Positions 8,492-16,848 of a DNA stretch of 64,000 nt are shown one piece after another. The DNA is from Natrinema halophilum. GTDB lineage: Archaea > Halobacteriota > Halobacteria > Halobacteriales > Natrialbaceae. The stretch spans positions 3,720,001 to 3,784,000 of the forward strand of contig NZ_CP058601.1 of the NCBI RefSeq assembly GCF_013402815.2, read 5' to 3'. Numbering within the stretch: position 1 is the stretch's first letter; the number at the start of each line of letters is the position of its first letter. Below the pieces are notes generated by a model. That model was not told where the DNA came from. It searched no databases and was given only the letters and a program-made list of their open reading frames with translations. The translations under genes were made by a program, and so were the position numbers.

Positions 8492-9295
8492 TCAGGCCTG
8501 GCCTGATGCCAGCAGTAGCCGGTCGACGTCTATCAACGCGGTCGCCTCGACGATGATTTCCTGTGGTGTGTCGTCTGATTCCTGACCGTCCTCTTCGGTC
8601 GATTCCATCTCGAACGTTTCGCCCATCGACCTGTCGAACTCGCTTTCTGCTTCCCGAGCCGGTGTCAATGCCGCCGACCCACTGACTCCGGCCATGCTAC
8701 TGGAAACCTCATTGGTACTTTCGACGCCTGCACTCCGTTCGTCCGGTTCGTCCGTCACCGCGTTGTCGATCTCGGTGCGACCCTCTCGTTCCTGCGTCAC
8801 GAGTGCGACGACGAGCGGGTGCTCGAGCGCGTGGCCGGTGAGTTCGCTGTCGTCGAGCGAGTCGTCGTCGATCACGTTGCTCTCTGGGATCGTTTCGACG
8901 CCGATGACTTCGTCGACCCGAATCGCGGCCGATTGCTGGTCGTTCGGCCGATCCAGGACGAGCAGCTGTTCCCGTCCTGCTCGGGACTCGTTCACCGGGA
9001 AGTGGACCTGTGGATCGATTACTGCAGTAATCTCGCCTCGAAGGTCCATCAGCCCCTCGATAGCGGGTGGCGACCGCGGTACTCGCGTCAACGTTGCCGG
9101 CGGTTCCGTGAGGGTCCGGACTTCGTCGACCGGGAGTGCGAGTCGGTGTTCGCCCACGCCGACGAAGACGAATTGAGCGAGTTCCTCGTGCTTGCCTTCC
9201 TCATCGTCTCCGCCCCCGTTCCCGTCCCCGTCCGGGGTACGGTTTGCGTTGTCGATATCGATTCCGAGGAGCTTTTCAGAGAGGTCCGGGGCCAT
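8492..9295 (-). CDS. cheW: CheW coupling protein with C-terminal insertion
   Basis: Scaffold protein linking transducers to CheA. 267 residues against 150-180 for a usual CheW. A Gly/Asp-rich N-terminus (about 35 residues) precedes the CheW fold (AQFVFVGVGEHRLALPVDEV, IEGLMDLRGEITAVIDP). A Ser/Glu-rich insertion of about 75 residues separates the body from the last strand (EIIVEATALIDVDRLL). First gene of the cluster in transcription direction, with TTTTATT about 30 bp upstream of the ATG. The insertion looks like a flexible acidic loop typical of salt-adapted proteins. Confidence 0.92.
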   Translation of the reverse strand: MAPDLSEKLLGIDIDNANRTPDGDGNGGGDDEEGKHEELAQFVFVGVGEHRLALPVDEVRTLTEPPATLTRVPRSPPAIEGLMDLRGEITAVIDPQVHFPVNESRAGREQLLVLDRPNDQQSAAIRVDEVIGVETIPESNVIDDDSLDDSELTGHALEHPLVVALVTQEREGRTEIDNAVTDEPDERSAGVESTNEVSSSMAGVSGSAALTPAREAESEFDRSMGETFEMESTEEDGQESDDTPQEIIVEATALIDVDRLLLASGQA

Positions 9296-9322
9296 AGTCC
9301 TGTTCGTGTATCAAGTTCCATC

Positions 9323-9329
9323 AATAAAA
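9323..9329 (-). promoter_or_regulatory. TATA box candidate upstream of cheW
   Basis: TTTTATT on the minus strand, centred about 30 bp before the cheW ATG, at the distance expected for a nearly leaderless haloarchaeal transcript. Confidence 0.45.
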
Positions 9330-9504
9330 CGTTGACTCCCCTCCTCAAGTGATACGTTGGTCCGTCATCTCGGGAGGGCGTCGTTTGCCTGTGCGAGAAC
9401 GAACCGCTATCCACCGTTTTGGTGTGTCGCTTTGTTTGTCCTGACATACAATTTGAATCGCACGCGCACGTGTCTCGTTCCGTTTCGGAAAGCAATCCCT
9501 TCGA

Positions 9505-9842
9505 TCACGATACCGGCTCGTGCTCATCGGTCGTCCCGCGATGGTGATGCCAGTGGATGAACTGCTCAAGCGCGTAAAAGAAACAGAATCCGGTGATGAG
9601 AACGAGAAACAGCGGTACGGTGTCCGCGGTCCCCGGCACTTCGATAGCACGCGGGAGGTGGTGGAGAAACGCCCCACCGATCAGCCCCTGCGGCGAGAGC
9701 GACCAGTACCGAAAGGGCCTGATCAAGCGATTCCTCGTTCACAAATACGCCACGGTACCGATCCAGGCGAGAAGATTGATCAAGAACGTCGATTCGATGA
9801 TCCAGATCAGCGGACCCACGATCGATAGACATTGGTCACAGG
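9505..9842 (-). pseudogene. ZIP-family metal transporter remnant
   Basis: Three pieces in successive reading frames together read like the N-terminal third of a ZIP (zinc/iron-type) permease: a membrane segment (IVGPLIWIIESTFLINLLAW, then a stop), then VFVNEESLDQALSVLVALAA, then LIGGAFLHHLPRAIE and a second membrane segment ending FYALEQFIHWHHHR, followed by a stop. The junction between ALAAG and LIGGAF needs a frame change. No start codon is visible and the rest of the family (several more helices) is absent, so this is a truncated, frameshifted relic rather than a gene. Confidence 0.7.
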
Positions 9843-9846
9843 TCGC

Positions 9847-10329
9847 TCAGGCAGTTCCGGCGCTGCGGACGGTTCTGTCGTTTGTGAGGTAATCGTATAC
9901 GGCCCCAAGTGTTAGACCGTAGACGAGATATGCGGCTAACGTGATGGCTGATAGCGTGACGGTTTCGACAATCGTCCGATCAGCGACGGGGCTTCCAGAG
10001 AGGACGACGACGTAACCCGTCCACAGGACGAAACCGAAGACCACGCCGTGGGCGGCACCCGTTTCGCCGGGGATCGCCCAGGTAAACCCACCGAAGAGGA
10101 GCGGCCAGGCAAGGGCAAAGAGTCCGCTATACGAAACGAACAGCAGTCCCGCTGCCATCGGACTCCCTCCCTCACAGTACGGCGGTCCGCCGATCGCACA
10201 GAAACTCGTAAACGTAACGAATACGAAGAGGTCGGAACCACGGAGCAGCGCGTCCACGCCGAGTAAAAATATCGTGAGGACAACCGTGGCAGCCAGGCCG
10301 CCGCCGATACTGCTTCTGATGGGCCCCAT
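9847..10329 (-). CDS. Small integral membrane protein (DUF6789-like)
   Basis: 160 residues with four predicted membrane helices, the first right after the start and the last ending near VYGLTLGAVYDYL. The fold and the closing GAVYDYL segment resemble haloarchaeal DUF6789-type proteins, but no function is known and the assignment is by impression. The ATG at the chosen start lies 28 bp behind TTTTATAG, which fits a leaderless transcript better than the GTG seven codons upstream. Downstream is the ZIP relic. Confidence 0.72.
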   Translation of the reverse strand: MGPIRSSIGGGLAATVVLTIFLLGVDALLRGSDLFVFVTFTSFCAIGGPPYCEGGSPMAAGLLFVSYSGLFALAWPLLFGGFTWAIPGETGAAHGVVFGFVLWTGYVVVLSGSPVADRTIVETVTLSAITLAAYLVYGLTLGAVYDYLTNDRTVRSAGTA

Positions 10330-10352
10330 AGCAACAGACTGCGCCGCCAAAC

Positions 10353-10360
10353 GCTATAAA
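10353..10360 (-). promoter_or_regulatory. TATA box of the small membrane protein
   Basis: TTTTATAG on the minus strand, 25-28 bp before the proposed ATG; it decides the start. Confidence 0.55.
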
Positions 10361-12121
10361 ACCACAGCGGATTGATAGCTTATCGTCACACAGAAAAAAC
10401 CGTGACAACTGCAGCCGCTCAATCTTCGACTGATAGCCGGTCCTCTACTGGACTGACGTCCCTTGCGGTGATCGTGTCTTTTTGTTGTTATTCTGTCGGT
10501 GAACGCGAACTCACCGTCTCGCTGTCTAACTGACGCCCGCTGGTGATATCCGACTCGCGTCAACCCGTCGGGTTCGATCGCAAAGGCGTCACGGTCGAGC
10601 ACGAAAACGACGACTCAGGCGAGACGAGAGAGCAAGCGGCTGTGATCTCGGATTTCGTATAGCGATATTCGATATACGGTGGCCGGATAGTGATCGATGC
10701 GCCCTCTCGCCACGTTCCGCTGGCCGCTCTCGTCGGTGACGACGCGATAGCAGCCGTCTGATTTGTGCCGGAGAAGAACGCGGCCGAATCGTTCCAGTGA
10801 TACCCCCAACAACGAACGCCGAATGACCGACCGGCGGTATCAATCGAGACCGTTCGGTGTTGGTGTGGGAGGAGGAACATTCTCACCGGTCGCGATCAGC
10901 GACTGGAGGTGGGTGTCGGGACAGGTGACGTTGGGTATCTGTGGAAGCTGCCCCCTCGCTCCGTCACGAACGACGCCGTTGGCCGTCCGCTGTAATCGGA
11001 CATCTCTCGAGTATCAGTCGAGGACAAACGGTATTGGCCCTCTCCACGCCGTACCCGTCGTGGACCCCCATCATGGGATCGGCTGGTGCAGCCTTCGAGG
11101 TTGGAGCCCGCAGTTCCGACAGAACCGCCAGCATTCCGGAGAATCAACTCGATTTGACTCCATCGGGAGGGCTACGGCGATCGACGAAGTCGTCCGAAAA
11201 CTGAGGAATTCCGTGATCGGGAGAGACGAAGTCTCTCGGATGACTCCCTCCAGCAGGGCTCTTGGAAATCTCCGATTTTCTCGACATCGGGGGCGGCTTC
11301 TCTGGCACGCCGCTCGGTAACTACGGCGGGCCGCTTGCCCGCAGGTGCTGTTTGTCGACTCTGGCCTTCCCCTCGATTCGCGCTTGACGACACGGATATG
11401 CCTAATACCGTGTGTTTCACTTGGGACTACCCATTTGCCCATCAGGACGTGGTTCTCGAGGAATAGCGAATTATAGTTTGATCCGTCTCTTCCGGGACCG
11501 TAAACCCCGGGTGTAGCCTCGTCATCGACCCGTTTACGATCAGACGCGCGGTCGACGCCCATCCACACAATGAGATCGATTAGACATCTTCGTGACCGGC
11601 CGATGTGCAAAATAGTCGGCACAGAGTGTGGCTTTCGACTACCCTTCCTGGGAACTGTACTGGGCTGCCAACCTCGGCGTTTCGATTGCCTGAGTCGGAT
11701 CGGTCCGCTGACTGGGGGCCGGAGCGGCCGCTCTTTCTCGTTCTCTCCGGCCACGGCATTCGATAGCACCTGGCTCTGATTACGGTGACGGGATCGCCGT
11801 ATACCTGCCGCCGATTCGAAATCCGGGTGTCGATAGGACACCGACCGGCATCGACATCTCCCCGGTCGGACGACGATAGAACGCCGGTCGGGTGCCGATC
11901 GGACTGAGCGGCCGACCACGTCGGTAGCTGTGCCCAGCCTCACGGTTCCGCTACCCGTTACTAACTGGTGCTGTGCGCTCGAGATCGTCTCCGGCCGAAA
12001 CATAGAATCACCGATCGGCCGCCGGAGAGAATATGTCCCTCCGCATCGGCGCTAATAAATCGTATAATGGTATACCGAATCTCCGTTCGATATCGGAAAT
12101 TTCGGAACTACCCCGGCGTCG
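10361..12121. other. Gene-poor region upstream of orc1/cdc6
   Basis: About 1.76 kb without a recognisable gene. Open frames here are Arg/Ser-rich and look like chance frames of GC-rich DNA. One short minus-strand stretch near 10620-10800 has coding-like third positions (RVVTDESGQRNVARGRIDHY) but no recognised family. Near 11841-11892 the octamer CCGACCGG and its reverse complement CCGGTCGG occur repeatedly as short inverted repeats. The position beside an orc1/cdc6 gene makes it a candidate for a replication origin or a decayed segment, but I did not find convincing origin recognition boxes. Confidence 0.5.
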
Positions 12122-12127
12122 TTTAAG
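12122..12127 (+). promoter_or_regulatory. TATA box of orc1/cdc6
   Basis: TTTAAG, the classic haloarchaeal TATA core, ends 25 bp before the proposed GTG start and so supports a leaderless mRNA. Confidence 0.65.
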
Positions 12128-12152
12128 AGCCTCGAGGCCGAACCGGTCGGGT

Positions 12153-13217
12153 GTGATCGTCGACGGCCGCGTCTTGCGCGAGGATTTCGTGCCCAGCGAG
12201 GTGGTCCACCGCCACGACGAGGTGAACCTCCTCTCGGAGGCCCTCGAGCCACTGCTGTACGATGAGAGGCCGGATCCCGCCTTCCTCTTCGGGCCGACGG
12301 GCGTCGGCAAGACCTGTATCGCTCGCTACACGCTCGCACAGTTGCGCGAACAGGAGCCGACGGTGCGGGTCGCGTACGTCAACTGCTGGCAGGAGTACAC
12401 GCGCTTTCGGGTTCTGTACAGCATCCTCGAAGCGGTCGACCGTGCGGTCGACGTCCACCGGTCGACGCCGAAAGACGAACTATTCGACCGACTCTCCCGG
12501 GCGGATGATGGATCGATCGTCGTCATTCTCGACGAGGTCGATCAACTGGAGGAAACGAGCGCGCTGTACGATCTTCACCGGTTACCGCACGTCTCGCCCG
12601 TTTTGATCGCCAATCGCGAGGAAGAGCTATTCGCGAGCTTCGACGATCGAGTGAGATCGCGGTTCCACGCCGGCACTCGAGTCCGATTCGACCGATACGG
12701 CACCGCCGAGCTCGCGGCGATCCTCGCGAACCGATCCGAAAAGGCCCTCGAACCGGGTGTCGTAACCGACGCGCAGCTTCGAACGATCGCCGACGCCGCG
12801 TCGGGCGACGCGCGCGTCGGTCTCGGCATCCTCCGGTCGGCCGCTCGCCGTGCGGAGCGCCAGGGACTCGCGTCGATCACCACCAGTGCACTCGAGGCGG
12901 CAATTCCGGATGCCCGGACGGCGATCCGTCGGAAGACCGTCGAGGGTCTGATCGAGCACCAGCGAGTGCTGTACGACGTGATCGCCGAGGCGGGCGAGAT
13001 CGAGCCAGGCGACCTCTACGACGTGTACGAGAAGCGAGTCGAGGAGCCGAAAACGAACCGGACGCTGCGAAATTACCTGACGAAGATGGTTCACTACGAC
13101 CTGATCGAAGCCGTCGGCGAGCGGCGCGGACGGACGTACCGCCTCGTCGACGAAAACAGCGAAATCACCGGGCAGGACGAAGAGTCGGAGATCGATCCGG
13201 CAAGCGACAGCCGGTAG
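12153..13217 (+). CDS. orc1: Orc1/Cdc6 replication initiator
   Basis: AAA+ ATPase that binds origins and loads the MCM helicase. From the GTG start it has 354 residues. Visible: Walker A (FGPTGVGKTCIARY), the archaeal Orc1 signature YVNCWQEYTRFRVLYSILE, Walker B (IVVILDEVDQLEE), sensor 1 (VLIANREEEL), Arg finger region (RVRSRF) and a C-terminal winged helix (RKTVEGLIEHQRVLYDVI to RTYRLVDE). The upstream frame is open for 40 more codons but lacks conservation, and the TATA box sits within it. The GTG start gives IVDGRVLREDFVP, the usual N-terminus. Haloarchaea carry many paralogues; whether this one drives a nearby origin is open. Confidence 0.93.
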   Translation: MIVDGRVLREDFVPSEVVHRHDEVNLLSEALEPLLYDERPDPAFLFGPTGVGKTCIARYTLAQLREQEPTVRVAYVNCWQEYTRFRVLYSILEAVDRAVDVHRSTPKDELFDRLSRADDGSIVVILDEVDQLEETSALYDLHRLPHVSPVLIANREEELFASFDDRVRSRFHAGTRVRFDRYGTAELAAILANRSEKALEPGVVTDAQLRTIADAASGDARVGLGILRSAARRAERQGLASITTSALEAAIPDARTAIRRKTVEGLIEHQRVLYDVIAEAGEIEPGDLYDVYEKRVEEPKTNRTLRNYLTKMVHYDLIEAVGERRGRTYRLVDENSEITGQDEESEIDPASDSR

Positions 13218-13300
13218 CTCGCCGGTTCGGGATCGCAGCGGTTCGAAGGGTGAACGTGTGGAATCAGCGATCGAAACCGGCTGATATCGTCGGGCTGGGG

Positions 13301-13480
13301 ATGGTATGGTTCGAGTTACTCGTTCCCGACGAACTGGCGGTCGATGCGGTCCGAAATAGGCTGGCTGACGCCGGTGTTTCGATCTCCGAGATCGGGACCG
13401 AACGCGGCTTCGAGGTCGCAGATCCCGACGGGAACAGGATTCGGATTCGGATTCGGATTCGGATTCGGTCCGATGCGTGA
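13301..13480 (+). pseudogene. VOC/glyoxalase-family C-terminal fragment
   Basis: About 60 residues matching the second half of a VOC domain: VWFELLVPDELAVDAVRNRL, then ADAGVSISEIG and GFEVADPDGNRIRI, the last being the classic DPDGN strand. The N-terminal betaalphabetabetabeta module is missing. The end runs into an Ile-Arg repeat coded by a hexanucleotide repeat. Probably a decayed gene, although expression as a tiny protein cannot be excluded. Confidence 0.65.
13439..13468. repeat. ATTCGG hexanucleotide repeat, five units
   Basis: Five perfect units in tandem at the 3' end of the VOC fragment, coding (Ile-Arg)5. It looks like slippage expansion of the DPDGNRIRI codons. Confidence 0.95.
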
Positions 13481-13628
13481 TCACACGGGCGCGTTTCGGA
13501 ATCGGAATCGGTAACTCGAAATCGGCCCCGAGAAGCGCTACAATCGCCTATCCCGGCGATTAACTGAGTTTCGGAATTATCGGAAAACGGGTTCCGCCGC
13601 TTATGGGCGTTCGCTCTAGCCCTCACGT

Positions 13629-14333
13629 ATGCACCGACTCGAACTCGAGCCCGGAGTAACGCTGCTTAACGTTCCGTCGCCGCGGTCGGGAATCGTTCAT
13701 CGGCTGGTCTGTGATCGGCTCGCCGACAGCGATGGTGGGGCGGCCTACTGGATCGATGCGCGAAACGCGGCGTCGACTCACGCCCTGTACGACTGTGCCT
13801 CGAGCCCGCGTGTTTTCGAGGGGCTGCGGATTGCGCGGGCGTTTACCGCCTACCAGCACCATTCGCTGGTGCGGGCGGTCGCCCGACGGGCAGGGCCGAC
13901 GACCGCGTTGCTCGTCGCGCCGAACGTCGCCAGTCTCTACCGGGACGATGACCTCACGGCCTGGGAGCGCGAGGACCTGCTGGCCGCGACCCTCGAGATC
14001 CTGTCCGAACTGGGGGGGATACTCGACTGCCCGGTGTTGCTTTCGAGCGCCAGACGCGGCGGCCGTGACGGGTGCGACCGTACCACCGACGCCGCAACCG
14101 GTGCAGCTTCCGACTACGCCGATACGGTCATCGATTGCGTTCGCACGCGCGAGGGACTTCGACTCGAGGCCGCGGGTGACGGCGCGGATTCGGCGACCGC
14201 GACGGCGGGGTATTGGCACGGAACCGTGTGGCAGACGACCATCCCTTACTGGGTCGAACGCTGTGGTGCCGTCGATGCAATCGATCCCGTCATCACCGCC
14301 CACGACCGGGGGCTGCTCGAGGTGAGCGGCTGA
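13629..14333 (+). CDS. RecA/RadB-like protein without canonical Walker A
   Basis: 234 residues. The layout (GVTLLNVPSPRSG near the N-terminus, AYWIDARNAASTHALYDCA, then LRIARAFTAYQHHSLVRAV) resembles RecA-superfamily ATPases such as RadB/KaiC, in which a P-loop is followed by an acidic strand and a DNA-contact loop. The P-loop lysine is missing, so ATP hydrolysis is doubtful. The last base of its TGA is the first of the next gene's ATG, and that gene overlaps a PolB2-like polymerase, so all three are coupled. A RecA-like partner next to PolB2 recalls mutasome modules. Fold assignment is my inference from pattern, not from a search. Confidence 0.62.
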   Translation: MHRLELEPGVTLLNVPSPRSGIVHRLVCDRLADSDGGAAYWIDARNAASTHALYDCASSPRVFEGLRIARAFTAYQHHSLVRAVARRAGPTTALLVAPNVASLYRDDDLTAWEREDLLAATLEILSELGGILDCPVLLSSARRGGRDGCDRTTDAATGAASDYADTVIDCVRTREGLRLEAAGDGADSATATAGYWHGTVWQTTIPYWVERCGAVDAIDPVITAHDRGLLEVSG

Positions 14334-14647
14334 TGGGCCGAACGAACCCGACCTACCGCGACGCCCTTCGGGACCTCGAGTCGGAGTGGGAGCCGATGCG
14401 CCGGGCGCTGCGGCGGGAGTACCAGGACGACTTCGATCGGCTGTTCGACCGGGCCCGGGAGTTCGCCGACGCGGCGGGGTACGCTAATCCGACGCGGCCC
14501 GAGCGCGCGCTCGTGCTGTCGCTGTTGCTCGCCCACGAGGTCGAACTGCGCAGACTGCGCGCGGAACTCGCGGCACTCGAGGATGAGGGCTGCTGTACCA
14601 GCTCCACCGCGGATGCGGCCGATTCCGCCGCGGATGCAGGAGAATGA
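14333..14647 (+). CDS. Small charged helical protein of the PolB2 operon
   Basis: 104 residues, rich in Arg, Glu and Ala, predicted almost all alpha-helical (DALRDLESEWEPMRRALRRE, AHEVELRRLRAELAALEDEG, the latter coiled-coil-like), with a Cys pair (GCCTSS) before an Ala/Asp tail. No family recognised. The start is fixed by TGATG coupling to the RecA-like gene, and the stop overlaps the polymerase start (ATGA). Its place between the two suggests an adaptor or DNA-binding partner; this is inference. Confidence 0.7.
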   Translation: MGRTNPTYRDALRDLESEWEPMRRALRREYQDDFDRLFDRAREFADAAGYANPTRPERALVLSLLLAHEVELRRLRAELAALEDEGCCTSSTADAADSAADAGE

Positions 14648-16848
14648 GCCCGTACACGTTCGAGTTCGAGGACGGTGTCGTCCGTGAGTGGACGTTGACC
14701 GAGGAGGGGGCCGAGCCGACGACCGTCGCGGACTACGCGCCGTCGCTGTTCGTCGCCGGACCCGACGCCGCGCTCGCGGACCTCCAAGACCGTCTCGAGA
14801 CCGATCCGAAGGTCCTCGGGACCCGAACCGAGCAGTGGGCGACGAGCCTCCACGAAGCCCACGCAGACGATCGCAGCCGCGTCCTGCGAGTCGATGGAGG
14901 GCGCGTCGATGAGGTTCGGACGCTGGCTCGAGAGATCCGGGGCATCCACGAGCGCGAGACGCACGCTCCCGGAACGTTCCGGCTGTTCGACGTGGACCTC
15001 GCGCCGGGCTTTCGCTACTGTCTTGATCGGGACATCGATCCGACACCGGACCGGGACCTGCGAACGCTTCGACTCTCCCTCGACGAGGCTGCGCTGGCCG
15101 ATGGCGATATCTCCGCGCTGGCGCGTGCTGGCGAACCGATCGACGGCGACGAACCGCAGGTGCTCCGAACGCTCCGGCACCACCTCGAGCGGCGGGATCC
15201 AGACGTTCTCGTGGTGAGCCACGCCGAGCTGGTACCGACGCTCGAGCGGCGGGCCGAGACGCTGGGAATCGAATTCCACCTCGGCCGCCTGCCGGGGATG
15301 ACGAAACTGGCGAGCGAGAACACGTACGCGAGCTACGGACAGGTGGGCCACTCACCGGCACGGTACCGCGTGCCGGGTCGAGCGATACTCGATACGTCGA
15401 ACAGCTTCCTCTGGCACCAGTCGGGGCTGGCGGGGATCCGTTACATGGTCGAGCGAACGGGTCGGCCGCTGCAGGAAGCCGCCTGGGGGAGTATCGGGGC
15501 GCTGTTGACCTCGAGACAGATTCGGCTCGCCCGCCGGCGGAAGGGCGTCCTCGCCCCGTGGAACAAGTGGGAGCCGGAGCGGTTCACTGACGTCGAGACG
15601 CTGCACGCGGCCGACCGCGGCGGCTTTACGTTCTCGCCCGAGGTCGGCTTTCACGAGGACGTCCACGAGATCGACTTCGCCTCGCTGTATCCGCGGATCA
15701 TCTGTGAGCACAACGTGAGTCCGGAAACGGTCGGCTGCGACTGCGACGGCGCCGACATCGGCCACGCTGAGACGAATCCTGTTCCCGAGATTGGCTACGA
15801 GATCTGCGAAACGGACGGGTTTCTCCCCGCCGTCCTCGAGCCGCTGATCTCGGACCGGGCTGCTATCAAGCGGCGGCTTGGCGACGATCCATCCGACGAC
15901 GAAGCCGCCAGGCTGCGGGCCGAATCGGGCGCGATCAAGTGGGTCCTCGTCTCCTCGTTCGGCTACCAGGGGTACCGAAACGCCAAGTTCGGCAGGATCG
16001 AGTGCCACGAGGCGATCAACGCGTACGCACGCAAAATCGCCCTGACGGCCAAACGGCGACTCGAAGAGGCAGGCTGGCGGATCGTCCACGGCATCGTCGA
16101 CAGCCTCTGGGTGACGCCACGGGGTGACGAGCCGGAGCCGCTCGAGACGGTGACGGCTGACATTTCCGAAACCGTGGGGATTCCGCTCGAGCACGACGGC
16201 AACTACGAGTGGGTGTGTTTTGTTCCATTGCGCGACTCGATCGGAAGCGGCGGTTCCGGCGGGAGTCGCGCTGGTGGTCGTCGTGCCGGGGGGAGCGCGT
16301 CGGCAGGCGCGCTCACGAAGTATTTCGGCAAGCGTTCGAGTGGCGGATACAAGTTTCGGGGGATCGAACTGCGCCAGCGGAGTACCCCGGCCTTCGTCGC
16401 GGACAGTCAGCGCGCGTTTATCGAGGCGCTCGACCGCGAACGCGATCCCGAGGCCGTCTGTGACGTTCTCGGCCGACGGCTGAGCGAGCTTCGGGAGGGG
16501 ACCGTCGATCCGGCCGATCTCACCGTTACGAAACGCGTCTCGAGGCGCCTCGCCGACTACAGCCAGCAGACTCATTCCGCCGCGGCACTCCGGCGGTACG
16601 AGCGCCGGGGGATCGACCGTCACCCCGGTCAGTCGGTCGAGTACGTCGTTGCAGACGACGACGCCCGCGGTCCGGAGCGCGTTCGACTCGCGCTCGAGGA
16701 GCCGCGAACGTACGACGCCGACTACTACGCGACGTTACTGGTTCGAGCCTGCGAGAGCGTCCTGTCGCCGCTGGGCTGGGACCGATCCCGAATCCGGCAC
16801 TCGCTGCGCGACGGCAGGACGGTCCGACTGTCGACGTTTACCGACTGA
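14644..16848 (+). CDS. PolB2-like family B DNA polymerase, catalytically altered
   Basis: 734 residues, shorter than replicative PolB. Motif A is intact (D344-F-A-S-L-Y-P). Motif B keeps K432 but reads KWVLVSSFGYQG. Motif C reads H482-G-I-V-D486-S instead of YGDTDS, so the first of the two catalytic aspartates is Ile. The exonuclease I position shows D116-V-D118 instead of DxE. Archaeal PolB2 proteins are known for such substitutions, and the Sulfolobus member (Dpo2) is linked to DNA-damage response. It is the last gene of a three-gene unit with four-base overlap. A gapless C-terminal thumb region follows, so the protein is not truncated. Function could be lesion bypass or a structural role. 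Confidence 0.85.
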   Translation: MSPYTFEFEDGVVREWTLTEEGAEPTTVADYAPSLFVAGPDAALADLQDRLETDPKVLGTRTEQWATSLHEAHADDRSRVLRVDGGRVDEVRTLAREIRGIHERETHAPGTFRLFDVDLAPGFRYCLDRDIDPTPDRDLRTLRLSLDEAALADGDISALARAGEPIDGDEPQVLRTLRHHLERRDPDVLVVSHAELVPTLERRAETLGIEFHLGRLPGMTKLASENTYASYGQVGHSPARYRVPGRAILDTSNSFLWHQSGLAGIRYMVERTGRPLQEAAWGSIGALLTSRQIRLARRRKGVLAPWNKWEPERFTDVETLHAADRGGFTFSPEVGFHEDVHEIDFASLYPRIICEHNVSPETVGCDCDGADIGHAETNPVPEIGYEICETDGFLPAVLEPLISDRAAIKRRLGDDPSDDEAARLRAESGAIKWVLVSSFGYQGYRNAKFGRIECHEAINAYARKIALTAKRRLEEAGWRIVHGIVDSLWVTPRGDEPEPLETVTADISETVGIPLEHDGNYEWVCFVPLRDSIGSGGSGGSRAGGRRAGGSASAGALTKYFGKRSSGGYKFRGIELRQRSTPAFVADSQRAFIEALDRERDPEAVCDVLGRRLSELREGTVDPADLTVTKRVSRRLADYSQQTHSAAALRRYERRGIDRHPGQSVEYVVADDDARGPERVRLALEEPRTYDADYYATLLVRACESVLSPLGWDRSRIRHSLRDGRTVRLSTFTD

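Noticed and set aside
11071-12003. Long minus-strand open frame (310 codons) upstream of orc1
   Set aside because: Arg/Ser-rich, with no recognisable domain and no promoter; such frames are common by chance in GC-rich DNA.
12033-12152. 40-codon N-terminal extension of Orc1/Cdc6
   Set aside because: The TATA box lies inside it, and the family N-terminus begins at the GTG.
15352-16623. 423-codon minus-strand open frame over the polymerase
   Set aside because: Shadow frame of the PolB2-like gene, which has clear motifs on the plus strand.
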